Below are positions 37,294 through 45,760 of a stretch of 64,000 nt of DNA, one piece after another. Below the pieces are notes generated by a model, which was not told where the DNA came from, searched no databases, and worked only from the letters and a program-made list of their open reading frames with translations. Each line of letters opens with the position of its first letter. The stretch's first letter is position 1. This DNA is from DASRSS01 sp963799045 (GTDB taxonomy: Bacteria > Actinomycetota > Actinomycetes > Mycobacteriales > Jatrophihabitantaceae). The stretch is taken from positions 682,001 through 746,000 of the forward strand of contig CAWCVN010000001.1 in assembly GCA_963799045.1 (NCBI GenBank), read 5' to 3'. A program made the translations under genes and the position numbers.

Positions 37294-38667
37294 ATGCCGC
37301 GCTCGATTCCCCGTAAGCCCACCCCTGTCGTGCTCGTGCTGTGCGCGATCCTCGTCGCGGCGTCGCTGCAACTGCTGAGTGCCGGCCCCGCCGGCGCGAT
37401 CAGCGCCGCAGCGAACCCCTACTCGGACCCGATCTGGTTCCCCGTGCGCGACAAGGTGCAGATCGCCTGCGTGGGCAACCATGACGCCGCCAACAACGAC
37501 CGCACCGCCAACGGCAAGTGCGACCACGACCACCACGGCTATTTCGGGATGAACATCGACTCGCTCGGCGGGGTCGCCGACAACCCGGTGGTCTACGCCG
37601 CCGGTGCGGGCATCGTCGAAGCCGTCACCAGCCCGCTCGAACGGGCGTGCGGCGGCCCGTCGGGCAGCGGAAACACGATCGTGGTCGACCACGGCGGCGG
37701 GGTCGTGTCGGTCTACGAGCACCTGAAGCGGTTCTACGTGCACGTCGGGGATCACGTCTACCCCAGCACCAAGATCGGGTTGATGGGCGCCAGCGGCCAG
37801 CCGTGTCACGCGGACGGCTCCCCGCACAATGCGTATCTGGACTTCCAGATCCGCCACGAGGGCGGCGGCTACCTCACGGCCACCACCATGAACGTGCGAG
37901 TGCTGCGTGGCTGCACCGGTTCGCAGACCGGCTCGCAGGTGTGGCCGGCCGGTCTGAACATCGGCGCGAAGTACTGGACCGACGTCGCGTACAAGACCCA
38001 CATCGACACGAGCAGCACCGGTGCGTGCTATCCGTCGGCCCCGGCCGCCACCCCCGTCCTGCAGCCCCGGCCGAAGATCATCGCGGCCAGTCACTATGCG
38101 CGGGTGAACCTGCCCAGCGTCCGTGGCGCGAATCGGTACATGATTCAGACCGAGATCTTCCACACCTCCACCAGGTCCTGGGGCGCGCCGTGCTCGCCCT
38201 ACGGTTCGGCGCACTGCACGGTCGGCTACACCGCGGCGCCCGGCAGCTTCACCCACCGCGCCGTCACCGGCTTGCTGGTCGGCCGCGACTACCGGATGCG
38301 GCTCAGCGTCCACAACAGCCGGGGCTGGAGCCGGCCCAGCCGGTGGGTGTTCGTGAAGCCCGCCGTGCCGCCGGCCGCGCCGACGTTTCGGCGCATCTCG
38401 GCGTCACACCACTCTGTCGCGTTGAGCTGGCTGATGCCGGCTAGCGATCTGCACGGCGCCACGCTGACCGGCTTCCAGGTCGCCATCGATTTCCTGCTCC
38501 ACCGGCACTGGACCAGGTTCAGCTTCGCGAAGGTCGGGCCCCGCGCCGGCGAGCACTACCTGTGGACCGGCCTGAAGCGGCATGTCACGTACCGGGTGCT
38601 CGCCCGCGCCACCACCACCGCGGGACATGGCTACTGGATGAAGGCCCACACGGCCCGCACCAACTGA
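37294..38667 (+). CDS. secreted M23-like (degenerate) protein with two Fn3 domains
   Basis: A 457-residue exported protein. Signal peptide about 1-35 (RSIPRK n-region, hydrophobic core, AGA cleavage). Residues about 40-240 are a LytM/M23 fold (VVYAAGAGIVEAV, NTIVVDHGGGVVSVYEHL). But the zinc site is lost: HxxxD is replaced around F84-GMNI-D89 and the HxH is Y181-L-D183; only H143 remains. So peptidase activity is unlikely and binding to peptidoglycan is more probable. Two fibronectin type III-like repeats follow (about 245-350 and 355-455). An alternative ATG at 37225 with GAGAAGG would add 23 residues. Confidence 0.75.
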   Translation: MPRSIPRKPTPVVLVLCAILVAASLQLLSAGPAGAISAAANPYSDPIWFPVRDKVQIACVGNHDAANNDRTANGKCDHDHHGYFGMNIDSLGGVADNPVVYAAGAGIVEAVTSPLERACGGPSGSGNTIVVDHGGGVVSVYEHLKRFYVHVGDHVYPSTKIGLMGASGQPCHADGSPHNAYLDFQIRHEGGGYLTATTMNVRVLRGCTGSQTGSQVWPAGLNIGAKYWTDVAYKTHIDTSSTGACYPSAPAATPVLQPRPKIIAASHYARVNLPSVRGANRYMIQTEIFHTSTRSWGAPCSPYGSAHCTVGYTAAPGSFTHRAVTGLLVGRDYRMRLSVHNSRGWSRPSRWVFVKPAVPPAAPTFRRISASHHSVALSWLMPASDLHGATLTGFQVAIDFLLHRHWTRFSFAKVGPRAGEHYLWTGLKRHVTYRVLARATTTAGHGYWMKAHTARTN

Positions 38668-38713
38668 TCCCTCCAGCGCTCGCTCCGTCGTCGGGGCGTG
38701 ACAGGCTGTGTCC

Positions 38714-39511
38714 ATGCGCATCGCCACCTGGAACATCAACTCGATCGGTGCCCGGCTGCCCCGGCTGCTCGACTGGCTGGGCACCAAGGAGCCGGACGTG
38801 GTGTGTCTGCAGGAGGTCAAGTGCGCCGAGGCCGACTTCCCCACCGACGAACTCGCCGCGGCCGGCTACGAGTCGGCGGTGCACGGCACCGGACGGTGGA
38901 ACGGCGTCGCGATCGTCTCGCGCGCCGGCATCGCGGACGTACGCCGCGGCCTCACCGACGAGCCGGGCTTCCAGGCCGAAGACTCCATGGTCGCGGTCAA
39001 CGAGCCGCGCGCTATCGCCGCCACCTGCAACGGAGTCCGGCTGTGGTCGGTGTATGTGCCCAACGGCCGCACGGTCGAGCACCCGCACTACGCGTACAAG
39101 CTGCGCTGGCTGGCGGCGCTGCGCGAGACCGCCGCCAAGGAGCTCGCCGACGGACGGCCGTTCGCGGTGCTCGGTGATTTCAACATCGCCCCCACCGATG
39201 CGGACGTCTGGGACATCGGCGAGTTCAGCGAGAGCACACACGTCACCGAGCCGGAGCGCGCCGCCCTCGCGGCACTGCGCGAACTCGGGCTCTCCGACGT
39301 CTACCCGCGCCCGCTCAAGTACGATATTCCGTTCACCTACTGGGACTACCGCCAGCTGTGCTTCCCCAAGAACCGCGGCATGCGCATCGACCTGGTCTAT
39401 GCCGACGGCGCGTTCGCCGGCGCCGTCACCGACGCCTACGTCGACCGCGAGGCGCGCAAGGGCACCGGCGCCTCCGACCACGCCCCGGTCGTCGTCGACC
39501 TGCAGCTGTGA
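38714..39511 (+). CDS. xthA: exodeoxyribonuclease III (AP endonuclease)
   Basis: A 265-residue EEP-superfamily nuclease. MRIATWNINSI, CLQEVK with the metal Glu, YVPNGR, LGDFNIAP and the terminal GASDHAPVV are all conserved, so both AP endonuclease and 3'-exonuclease activity are expected in base-excision repair. ATG at 38714. Single gene. Confidence 0.94.
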   Translation: MRIATWNINSIGARLPRLLDWLGTKEPDVVCLQEVKCAEADFPTDELAAAGYESAVHGTGRWNGVAIVSRAGIADVRRGLTDEPGFQAEDSMVAVNEPRAIAATCNGVRLWSVYVPNGRTVEHPHYAYKLRWLAALRETAAKELADGRPFAVLGDFNIAPTDADVWDIGEFSESTHVTEPERAALAALRELGLSDVYPRPLKYDIPFTYWDYRQLCFPKNRGMRIDLVYADGAFAGAVTDAYVDREARKGTGASDHAPVVVDLQL

Positions 39512-39588
39512 GCGCGACCTGAACACAGGCTGAACGTTTCCTCTACCCGGGTGAACGGATTCCGCTGATTCCTGGCAGGGTTCCTGTC

Positions 39589-40104
39589 GTGGACAACCTC
39601 ACCGTCTGGGTGGCTCAGTATCTGCTCTACGTCATGGCGCTGGCGTTCGCCCTCATCTGGTTGTTCGCCGAGCGCGGGCTCGGGCGCCTGCAGCTAGCGA
39701 TCTCGGCCGTGGTCGGCCTGGTGTTCTGCGGGGTCTTCATCCTCACCGCGGCTCATCTGCACACCGATCCGCGCCCCTTCGTCGGTCACCCTTCGGTGCA
39801 TCCCCTGTTCAAGCACGCCGCCGACAACGGCTTCCCGTCCGACCACTCCGTCGCCGCCGGGCTGATCGCGACGCTGGTGATCGTCCGGCACCGCGTCGCC
39901 GGCGTGCTGCTCGCGCTGTGCGCCGCCGCGATCGCGGCGGCGCGGGTGTATGCCGAGGTCCACCACGTGCAGGACGTCGTCGCCGGGCTGCTGCTCGGCG
40001 CGCTCGCCGCGGCCGTGGGCATCCTGGCCACCCGGCTCGTGCTCGCCCACAGCGCGCACCGGATGACGCGGCTGGTCCGGGTGCTCGACCGCCTGCCCGG
40101 CTGA
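39589..40104 (+). CDS. PAP2 membrane phosphatase
   Basis: A 171-residue membrane protein with about five transmembrane helices and the three PAP2 motifs: a short first one around DPRPF, FPSDHS, and AARVYAEVHHVQD (S/A-R-x5-H-x3-D). It probably dephosphorylates undecaprenyl pyrophosphate or a lipid phosphate at the outer face of the membrane. GTG start. The 78-bp gap after xthA shows no clear promoter. Confidence 0.85.
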   Translation: MDNLTVWVAQYLLYVMALAFALIWLFAERGLGRLQLAISAVVGLVFCGVFILTAAHLHTDPRPFVGHPSVHPLFKHAADNGFPSDHSVAAGLIATLVIVRHRVAGVLLALCAAAIAAARVYAEVHHVQDVVAGLLLGALAAAVGILATRLVLAHSAHRMTRLVRVLDRLPG

Positions 40105-40113
40105 GCGGCGCGA

Positions 40114-41496
40114 TCAGGCCGCCCCGACGCTCAGCTCCAGCATGGCCAGCTCGTTGTCGAGGTGTGTGAGCAGCTGCTGCAGGTGCGGAACGCTGCGCCG
40201 GCAGCCGGTCAGGCCGAAGGCCAGCTCGTCGGCGTAGCTCGTGCAGGTGATGTTCAACGCCTGGCCGTCGATCGGTACCGAGAGCGGGTACAGGCCGTCG
40301 AGGCGCGCGCCGTTCCAGTAACGCGGTTCCCGCGGTCCGGGCACGTTCGAGATGATGAGGTTGAACGGCGGGCGCACCCGGCCGTGGTTGCGCAGCAGGA
40401 AGCCGGTGAGAATCGGGCTGAGGGTCACCGCGCTCAACGCCAGAACCTGGAGCTGGCTGAGGCCGTCGAGGGCCTGCTTGCCCCGCCGCATGGACAGGTT
40501 CACCGTGTGCAGCCGTTCGGCCGGATCGGCCAGATCGGTGCCCAGGTTGCACAGCACGGCGCCTACGGCGTTCCCTCCGCCATCGCCGCTCGCCTCCCCC
40601 GAACGCAGGGAGACGGGCACCATCGCGATCAGCGGCTCGTCCGGCAACGCGTCGAGGTCCTGTAGGTAACCGCGCAGCGCACCGGCGCACATCGCGAGCA
40701 CGACGTCGTTGACGGTGGTCCCGCTCAGCTTGCTCACCTGACGGATCCGCTCCATCGACCACGACTGCGCGGCGAACCGGCGCGCGCCGGTGATCGGGAC
40801 GTTCAGCATCGACTTCGGTGCCCGAATCGGCACGGCCCCCTCGGCGCTGCCGAAGCCACGATCCAACGCGCTGACCGCCGCCGGAACGACCCCGGCCAGC
40901 TCCACGGCGCCGGAGAGCACCGATTTCGGCAGACGCCGCAACAGCTCCGGAGCCGACCGCGACCGGCTCGAGGCGCTCGGCCGCAACGCCCAGGGCGCCG
41001 GCATGTTCCGTTCGTCCGGGTCCGGGCTGAGCATGCGCGCCAGCATCCGCAACGCGCTTACGCCGTCCACCATCGCGTGGTGCACCTTGAAGTAGAGCGC
41101 GTAACGTCCGTCGGCGAGCCCCTCGATCAGGTGCAGCTCCCACAGCGGGCGGTGCCGATCGAGCAGGGACGAGTGCAGCCGTGAGCACAGCGCGAGCAAC
41201 TCGAGCACCCGGCCCGGTTGCGGCAGGGCGCTGCGCCGCACATGGTGCTCGAGGTCGAAGTGGCGGTCCGGCTCCCACCCCCACTGTCCCAGCGAGGTGA
41301 CCGACCGGCTGGCTCGTTTGCGGAACAGCGGGGCCACCTCGGTGCCGGCCATCGCCTCGTCGAACATCGCCCGGATGTCCAGCGCGTCGGCCCCGTCCGG
41401 TGGCTGGAACAGTTGCAGCCCGCCGACGTGCATCGGATGTTCCCGAGTCTCACCGAGCAGGAACATCGAGCTGGTCGGCGGCATCGGCAGCAGCAT
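40114..41496 (-). CDS. wax ester synthase/diacylglycerol acyltransferase (WS/DGAT)
   Basis: A 460-residue acyltransferase of the WES/DGAT family. The active site VHHAMVDG (HHxxxDG) and the second motif VPVSLR, with NAVGAVLCNLGTD and LIISNVPGP, are present. It makes triacylglycerol or wax esters from acyl-CoA. The ATG at 41496 has AGGGGA upstream. Convergent with PAP2 with a 9-bp gap. Storage lipid formation fits an organism living on steroids. Confidence 0.9.
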   Translation of the reverse strand: MLLPMPPTSSMFLLGETREHPMHVGGLQLFQPPDGADALDIRAMFDEAMAGTEVAPLFRKRASRSVTSLGQWGWEPDRHFDLEHHVRRSALPQPGRVLELLALCSRLHSSLLDRHRPLWELHLIEGLADGRYALYFKVHHAMVDGVSALRMLARMLSPDPDERNMPAPWALRPSASSRSRSAPELLRRLPKSVLSGAVELAGVVPAAVSALDRGFGSAEGAVPIRAPKSMLNVPITGARRFAAQSWSMERIRQVSKLSGTTVNDVVLAMCAGALRGYLQDLDALPDEPLIAMVPVSLRSGEASGDGGGNAVGAVLCNLGTDLADPAERLHTVNLSMRRGKQALDGLSQLQVLALSAVTLSPILTGFLLRNHGRVRPPFNLIISNVPGPREPRYWNGARLDGLYPLSVPIDGQALNITCTSYADELAFGLTGCRRSVPHLQQLLTHLDNELAMLELSVGAA

Positions 41497-41579
41497 CGGC
41501 AATCCCCTGTTCGGTCGGTGGCAGCCACCAGACTCACACAACCGGCAGCCGGGCGCGACGGCGGCTGAGCCCGCTCGGC

Positions 41580-42431
41580 TCAGACCAGCGGCCGGTTCAG
41601 CCGCGCCCGCAGCCGCAGGTCGAGCATGAACCAGTTGAACGGGAAGCGCCGGATCGGCCCCGGCATCCGCCGGTTGACCGCGCCGACGGCGCGCATCAGC
41701 CGGGCGAAGCGCCGCTCGTCGGCTTCGGTCCAGCTCAGCCGCATCTGCGAGCGGAACGGCTCGGGCAGGAAGCCGGTGGTCAGCCAGGTGTTCAACCGGC
41801 CCGTCGCGCGCAGTGGCCAGGGCAGGTAGCTGCGGTCCATCAGCGTCGCCAGATAGGTCCGGACCGGCTCATCGATGCGGACCTGGGCCAGCCCCTCCTG
41901 CCAGTACTGCTCGAAGGCCCGGCGGTCCGCCGGCCACATCTCCGGGCGCACCTGCAAGGTGGTGCCGAAGCGGGCGCCGTACTCGTAGAACTGGTCCAGG
42001 GCGGCCTCGTCGACCGGTCCGTGCAGGCGATGCACGATGTCGACGGTCCCCCAGTACAGGCACGCGGCCACCCACAGCTGCAGCTGCGGGTCGAACGCGT
42101 TGTAGCGGACGGGGCTGTTCGCGTCCGAGCGGACCTGGCGGTGCGAGCCGTTCACGGCGCGCCGGTACATCGCGCGCTCGTCGTCGGTGCCGTACATGAC
42201 CACCGACAGGTAGGTGAACGTCGTGCGGAACCGCTTCAGCGGGTGCCGCATCACCTGCCCACTCTCGACCTTGCTCTCCAGGACGCCGTAACCGACCCCC
42301 GGCCAGCTCAACTGCATGATCACGTTGGCGGTGCCCGCCATCAGCGCGGCCACGCCGTCGATCGAACGCTCGAGTTCGCGCGGCATCGTCACCGCGGGGC
42401 GCGAGACGGCGCGCAACCGGGTGCTCGTCAC
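41580..42431 (-). CDS. oxygenase MpaB-family (DUF2236) protein
   Basis: A 283-residue protein of the DUF2236/MpaB/Lcp-like family, heme-binding oxygenases in the characterised members. Segments RTTFTYLSVVMYGTDDERA, VNGSHRQVRS and ACLYWGTVDIV are typical. No signal peptide. I choose GTG at 42431, giving the family's usual start (TSTRLRAVSRPAV before PRELERSIDG). The nested palindromes at 42445-42467 lie just upstream. Confidence 0.85.
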   Translation of the reverse strand: MTSTRLRAVSRPAVTMPRELERSIDGVAALMAGTANVIMQLSWPGVGYGVLESKVESGQVMRHPLKRFRTTFTYLSVVMYGTDDERAMYRRAVNGSHRQVRSDANSPVRYNAFDPQLQLWVAACLYWGTVDIVHRLHGPVDEAALDQFYEYGARFGTTLQVRPEMWPADRRAFEQYWQEGLAQVRIDEPVRTYLATLMDRSYLPWPLRATGRLNTWLTTGFLPEPFRSQMRLSWTEADERRFARLMRAVGAVNRRMPGPIRRFPFNWFMLDLRLRARLNRPLV

Positions 42432-42444
42432 GACACGGACGCTA

Positions 42445-42467
42445 CCAACTTGTTGGCAATCTGCCAA
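42445..42467. promoter_or_regulatory. two nested palindromes before DUF2236 gene
   Basis: CCAACTTGTTGG (42445-42456) and TTGGCAATCTGCCAA (42453-42467) overlap by four bases, 14-36 bp upstream of the GTG start. They are likely a repressor site; no adjacent regulator gene suggests which protein binds. Confidence 0.5.
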
Positions 42468-42473
42468 TACCGG

Positions 42474-43907
42474 TCACCATCCGGCGTACAGCGGCCGTCC
42501 CTCCGCGTACCCGGACGCCGACTGCACGCCCACCACGGCACGCTCGTGCAGCTGCTCGACCGTCGCGGCGCCGGCGTAGGTGCACGCCGACCGGACCCCC
42601 GCCGTGATCACGTCGAGCAGGTCCTCGACACCGGGCCGCTGCGGATCGAGGTACTGCCGCCCGGCGGAGATCCCCTCCTCGAACAGCGCCTTGCGGGCCC
42701 GCTCGAACGGGCTGTCGCCGCTCGTGCGCCGTGCCACGGCGCGGGCCGAGGCCATCCCGAAGCTCTCCTTGAACATCCGCCCGTCCGGCGCCACGTGCAG
42801 GTCGCCGGGCGACTCGTAAGTGCCGGCGAACCACGAACCGATCATGACCGCGGACGCACCGGCGGCCAGGGCGAGCGCGACGTCGCGCGGGTGGCGCACT
42901 CCTCCGTCGGCCCACACGTGCTTGCCCAGCGCGCGGGCCTGCTTGGCACACTCGAGCACCGCGGAGAACTGGGGCCGGCCGACACCGGTCATCATCCGGG
43001 TGGTGCACATGGCCCCGGGACCGACGCCCACCTTGACGATGTCCGCGCCGGCCTCGACCAGGTCGCGGACCCCCTCGGCAGACACGACGTTGCCGGCGAC
43101 CACGGGCACCGACGGCGCGAGTGAGCGCACCGCGGCCAGCGCGTCGAGCATGCGCTGCTGGTGCCCGTGCGCGGTGTCGATCACCAACACGTCCGCGCCG
43201 GCCTCGAGCAGCTCCACCGCACGCGCCTTCACGTCGCCGTTGACGCCCATGGCGGCCGCGACGAGCAGACGCCCGGCGGCGTCGACCGCGGGCGGGTAGA
43301 TCGTGGAGCGCAGCGCGCCGGTGCGGGTGAGTACCCCGAGCAGCACCCCGTCGGCGTCGACGACCGGCGCGATCTTGCGGCGCATCCGGTCCAGCTCGGT
43401 GAACGCCGATACCGGGTCGACCGGCGCGACCAGGGTCTGCGGGTTGTGCGCCATCACCTGGTGCAGCTGCGCGAAACGGTCGGCGCCGAGGCAGTCCGCC
43501 TCACTGACCATGCCGACCGGACGCCCGTCCTCGACCACGACGACGATGCCGTGCGCGCGCTTGGGCATCAGCGCCAGCGCGTCGCTGACCGGGCTCTGGG
43601 GCGACAGCGTCACCGCCGTCTCGATGACGAGGCTGCGGCCCTTCACCCAGCCGATCACGTCGCGGACCACCGAGACCGGGATGTCCTGTGGGAGCACGGT
43701 AAGCGCGCCGCGCCGCGCCGTGGTCTCCGCCATGCGTCGGCCGGCCACGGCGGTCATGTTGGCGATCACGACCGGGATGGTCGCGCCGGTCCCGTCGGGG
43801 CTGCTTAGGTCGACGTCGAACCGCGACGCGACGTCGGAGCGGGTCGGGACCATGAACACGTCGTCGTAGGTCAGCTCGAAGTCCGGAACGGCGTCGGCGA
43901 AGCGCAT
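42474..43907 (-). CDS. guaB1: GuaB1-type IMP dehydrogenase/GMP reductase
   Basis: A 477-residue protein of the IMPDH/GMPR family with an internal CBS pair (about 95-205). The loop GVGPGAMCTTRMMTG holds the catalytic Cys, followed by WADGGVRHPRDVALALAAGA. The GuaB1 group of actinobacteria works as GMP reductase, from knowledge of mycobacterial GuaB1. ATG at 43907. It is divergent from the HAD gene across 41 bp. Confidence 0.9.
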   Translation of the reverse strand: MRFADAVPDFELTYDDVFMVPTRSDVASRFDVDLSSPDGTGATIPVVIANMTAVAGRRMAETTARRGALTVLPQDIPVSVVRDVIGWVKGRSLVIETAVTLSPQSPVSDALALMPKRAHGIVVVVEDGRPVGMVSEADCLGADRFAQLHQVMAHNPQTLVAPVDPVSAFTELDRMRRKIAPVVDADGVLLGVLTRTGALRSTIYPPAVDAAGRLLVAAAMGVNGDVKARAVELLEAGADVLVIDTAHGHQQRMLDALAAVRSLAPSVPVVAGNVVSAEGVRDLVEAGADIVKVGVGPGAMCTTRMMTGVGRPQFSAVLECAKQARALGKHVWADGGVRHPRDVALALAAGASAVMIGSWFAGTYESPGDLHVAPDGRMFKESFGMASARAVARRTSGDSPFERARKALFEEGISAGRQYLDPQRPGVEDLLDVITAGVRSACTYAGAATVEQLHERAVVGVQSASGYAEGRPLYAGW

Positions 43908-43948
43908 GCGTCCAGCATCCCCCATCGCCCGCTGACACAATCGCCCGC

Positions 43949-44416
43949 GTGAGCATCGCAGTGCTGGACATCGACGGGGTGGTCGCCGACGTGCGACACC
44001 GGCTGCACCACCTGCACCCGCGCAAGTCCTGGCCGGCCTTCTTCGACGCCGCCGGCGATGACCCGCTGCTCGCCGAGGGCGCCCGGCTGGCGCACGAACT
44101 CGCCGCGCGCCACGAGCTCGTCTGGCTCACCGGCCGGCCCGAGTGGCTGCGCGAGGTCACCGAGTCCTGGCTGCGGCGGCACCGGTTGCCGGGCAGCGAG
44201 CTGCACATGCGTCCGGACGGTGACTACCGACCGGCCCGGGCGTTCAAGCTGGCCGCGTTGCACGGCCTGGCGGACCGCTCGATCGCCGCGTTCGTCGACG
44301 ACGACGGAGAGGTCGTGTCCGCGGCCAGCGCCGCGGGCTACCCGGCGGCGCTGGCCGATTGGGTCCCCCGCGACGCGGCGATGCGGGAGGCACAGGAGCG
44401 GCTCGGCCGGACCTGA
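43949..44416 (+). CDS. HAD-like phosphatase
   Basis: A 155-residue haloacid-dehalogenase-like protein. Motif I is LDIDGVVADVRHRL, motif II WLTGRPEW, and DDDGEV is the acidic motif IV. Probably a small-molecule phosphatase. GTG start. Divergent from guaB1. Confidence 0.8.
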   Translation: MSIAVLDIDGVVADVRHRLHHLHPRKSWPAFFDAAGDDPLLAEGARLAHELAARHELVWLTGRPEWLREVTESWLRRHRLPGSELHMRPDGDYRPARAFKLAALHGLADRSIAAFVDDDGEVVSAASAAGYPAALADWVPRDAAMREAQERLGRT

Positions 44417-44454
44417 CCGCCCCGACGGATGTCACGGGGGGATAACAATTTCAC

Positions 44455-44525
44455 CGTGACGTCACATGAGCGTGGCGATATGTCCGATCTTGTTGTCCAC
44501 AGTCGGGCGAGCCGCCTGGACAACA
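44455..44525 (+). promoter_or_regulatory. leader of DUF5999 gene: palindrome and stem-loop
   Basis: GTGACGTCAC (44455-44464) is a perfect 10-bp palindrome. A stem-loop follows: TGTTGTCCA (44491-44499) pairs with TGGACAACA (44517-44525) across 17 bases. Both lie within 130 bp of the start codon, so transcriptional or RNA-level control is likely. Confidence 0.5.
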
Positions 44526-44584
44526 GAGAAACTGCGCGCACACTTGTGGCGTAGCTCTCTCCGGAAGCGATTACAGGACACCAC

Positions 44585-44836
44585 ATGACAACGCTCCCAC
44601 AGCCGGAGACCCCGGCTCACCACATTTGCCGGCACACCCCGCCGTGCCCCACGGCCGACGCTCCTGACCGGGACGCCGCCCGCGTGATCGCCGCGCACCC
44701 AGAACAGGGATGGAGCCTGCTCTGCAATGGCGTGGTGGTCTTCGAGGACTTCGGCGAACTCCTGCCCGACGGCCAAAGTTGCGCAGCCCGCCGCAGTGAC
44801 CTGCTGCTGGCCTCGCCACACCGCAAGGCCGGCTGA
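44585..44836 (+). CDS. DUF5999 family protein
   Basis: An 83-residue protein with CRHTPPCPTADAPDRDAARVIAAHPEQGWSLLCNG then VVFEDFGELLPDG, the DUF5999 pattern common in Streptomyces and relatives. Two or three cysteines (C-x5-C near the start, a later Cys) might bind metal. No known function. ATG at 44585, leader with palindrome and stem-loop as noted. Confidence 0.82.
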   Translation: MTTLPQPETPAHHICRHTPPCPTADAPDRDAARVIAAHPEQGWSLLCNGVVVFEDFGELLPDGQSCAARRSDLLLASPHRKAG

Positions 44837-44851
44837 GAGCTCACCGCACGC

Positions 44852-44866
44852 CGCAGGGCTCCTGCG
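44852..44866. terminator. hairpin between DUF5999 and ZIP genes
   Basis: CGCAGG-gct-CCTGCG, a perfect six-base stem with a three-base loop, ends directly before the ZIP stop codon between convergent genes. Likely a bidirectional terminator without U-tract. Confidence 0.45.
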
Positions 44867-45598
44867 TCAGTGGCTGAGGCCGACGACCAGCCACATGAAC
44901 GCCGCGCCGGCGAGCGTGAACACCAGCGTCATGCGTGACGGGTGGCGCGCGTGGGCCTCGGGCAGGATGTCCGAGGTCGCCAGGTACAGCAGGAAGCCGG
45001 CGAAGTAGCCGAGGTAGGCGCCCAGCGCATGAGCCGGCACGGCCACCGCCGTGCCGATCATCACGCCGACCACCGGCGCGATCGCGTCCAGCCCCAGCAA
45101 TGTCAGCGCTCGCCGCTGCGCGTTGCCGTACATGGTGGTGAGGGTGAAGGTGTTGAACCCGTCGGCGAAGTCGTGGGCGATCACCGCGATCGCGACGGCC
45201 AGCCCGACCGACGTGCCGGCCTGGAAGGCCAGCCCGATGCCCACGCCGTCGAGCAGGCTGTGTAGTACCAGGCCGCTGCCGGCCAGCATCCCGACCGACG
45301 AGTGCCCGTGGTGGTGGTGACCCCACTCCCCCTCGTGTCCGCGGTGGATCGCCAGCGAGCGCTCGAGCGCGTGGATGCTGAAGAAGCCGCCGACCATCGT
45401 CAGCAGCGGGACGGGAACCCCGTACAGCAGTTGCCCGGACTGATCCAGCGCCTCGGGGAGCAGGTCGAAACCCACCACGCCCAGCATCACGCCCGCGGCC
45501 AGGCCGAGGACCAGGTGCAGCTTGTCGCCGATGCGCACCGCCACGAGCCCGCCGGACAGCGTCGACAAGAACGCACCCGAGGCGAGGGCGTAGATCAT
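44867..45598 (-). CDS. ZIP-family metal transporter
   Basis: A 243-residue ZIP permease with about eight helices. Metal-pathway motifs are HSLLDGVGIGLAFQ and IAHDFADGFNTFTL; a His-rich loop (HEGEWGHHHHGH) is the usual cytoplasmic metal-binding loop. It probably imports zinc. ATG at 45598; a Zur-like box lies 51 bp upstream, consistent with zinc-starvation induction. Confidence 0.9.
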   Translation of the reverse strand: MIYALASGAFLSTLSGGLVAVRIGDKLHLVLGLAAGVMLGVVGFDLLPEALDQSGQLLYGVPVPLLTMVGGFFSIHALERSLAIHRGHEGEWGHHHHGHSSVGMLAGSGLVLHSLLDGVGIGLAFQAGTSVGLAVAIAVIAHDFADGFNTFTLTTMYGNAQRRALTLLGLDAIAPVVGVMIGTAVAVPAHALGAYLGYFAGFLLYLATSDILPEAHARHPSRMTLVFTLAGAAFMWLVVGLSH

Positions 45599-45648
45599 GA
45601 CGGGCGACCTTCCGGGAGTACGGCTCTATCCCCGAAACGTACTAGATA

Positions 45649-45663
45649 TGAAAACCATTCCCA
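45649..45663. promoter_or_regulatory. Zur-like box upstream of ZIP gene
   Basis: TGAAAACCATTCCCA agrees with the actinobacterial Zur box TGAAAATGATTTTCA at 11 of 15 positions, in an AT-rich island rare in this window and 51 bp before the start codon. Confidence 0.45.
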
Positions 45664-45760
45664 ATAGGTGCCCCGGTCGGGACAGGCCGTCCGTCCTGGC
45701 GAAGGTGGCCGGACCGTGGCCGCCGCGCCGCCCGCGGACCGCGTCCGCAGACGGCGGCGC

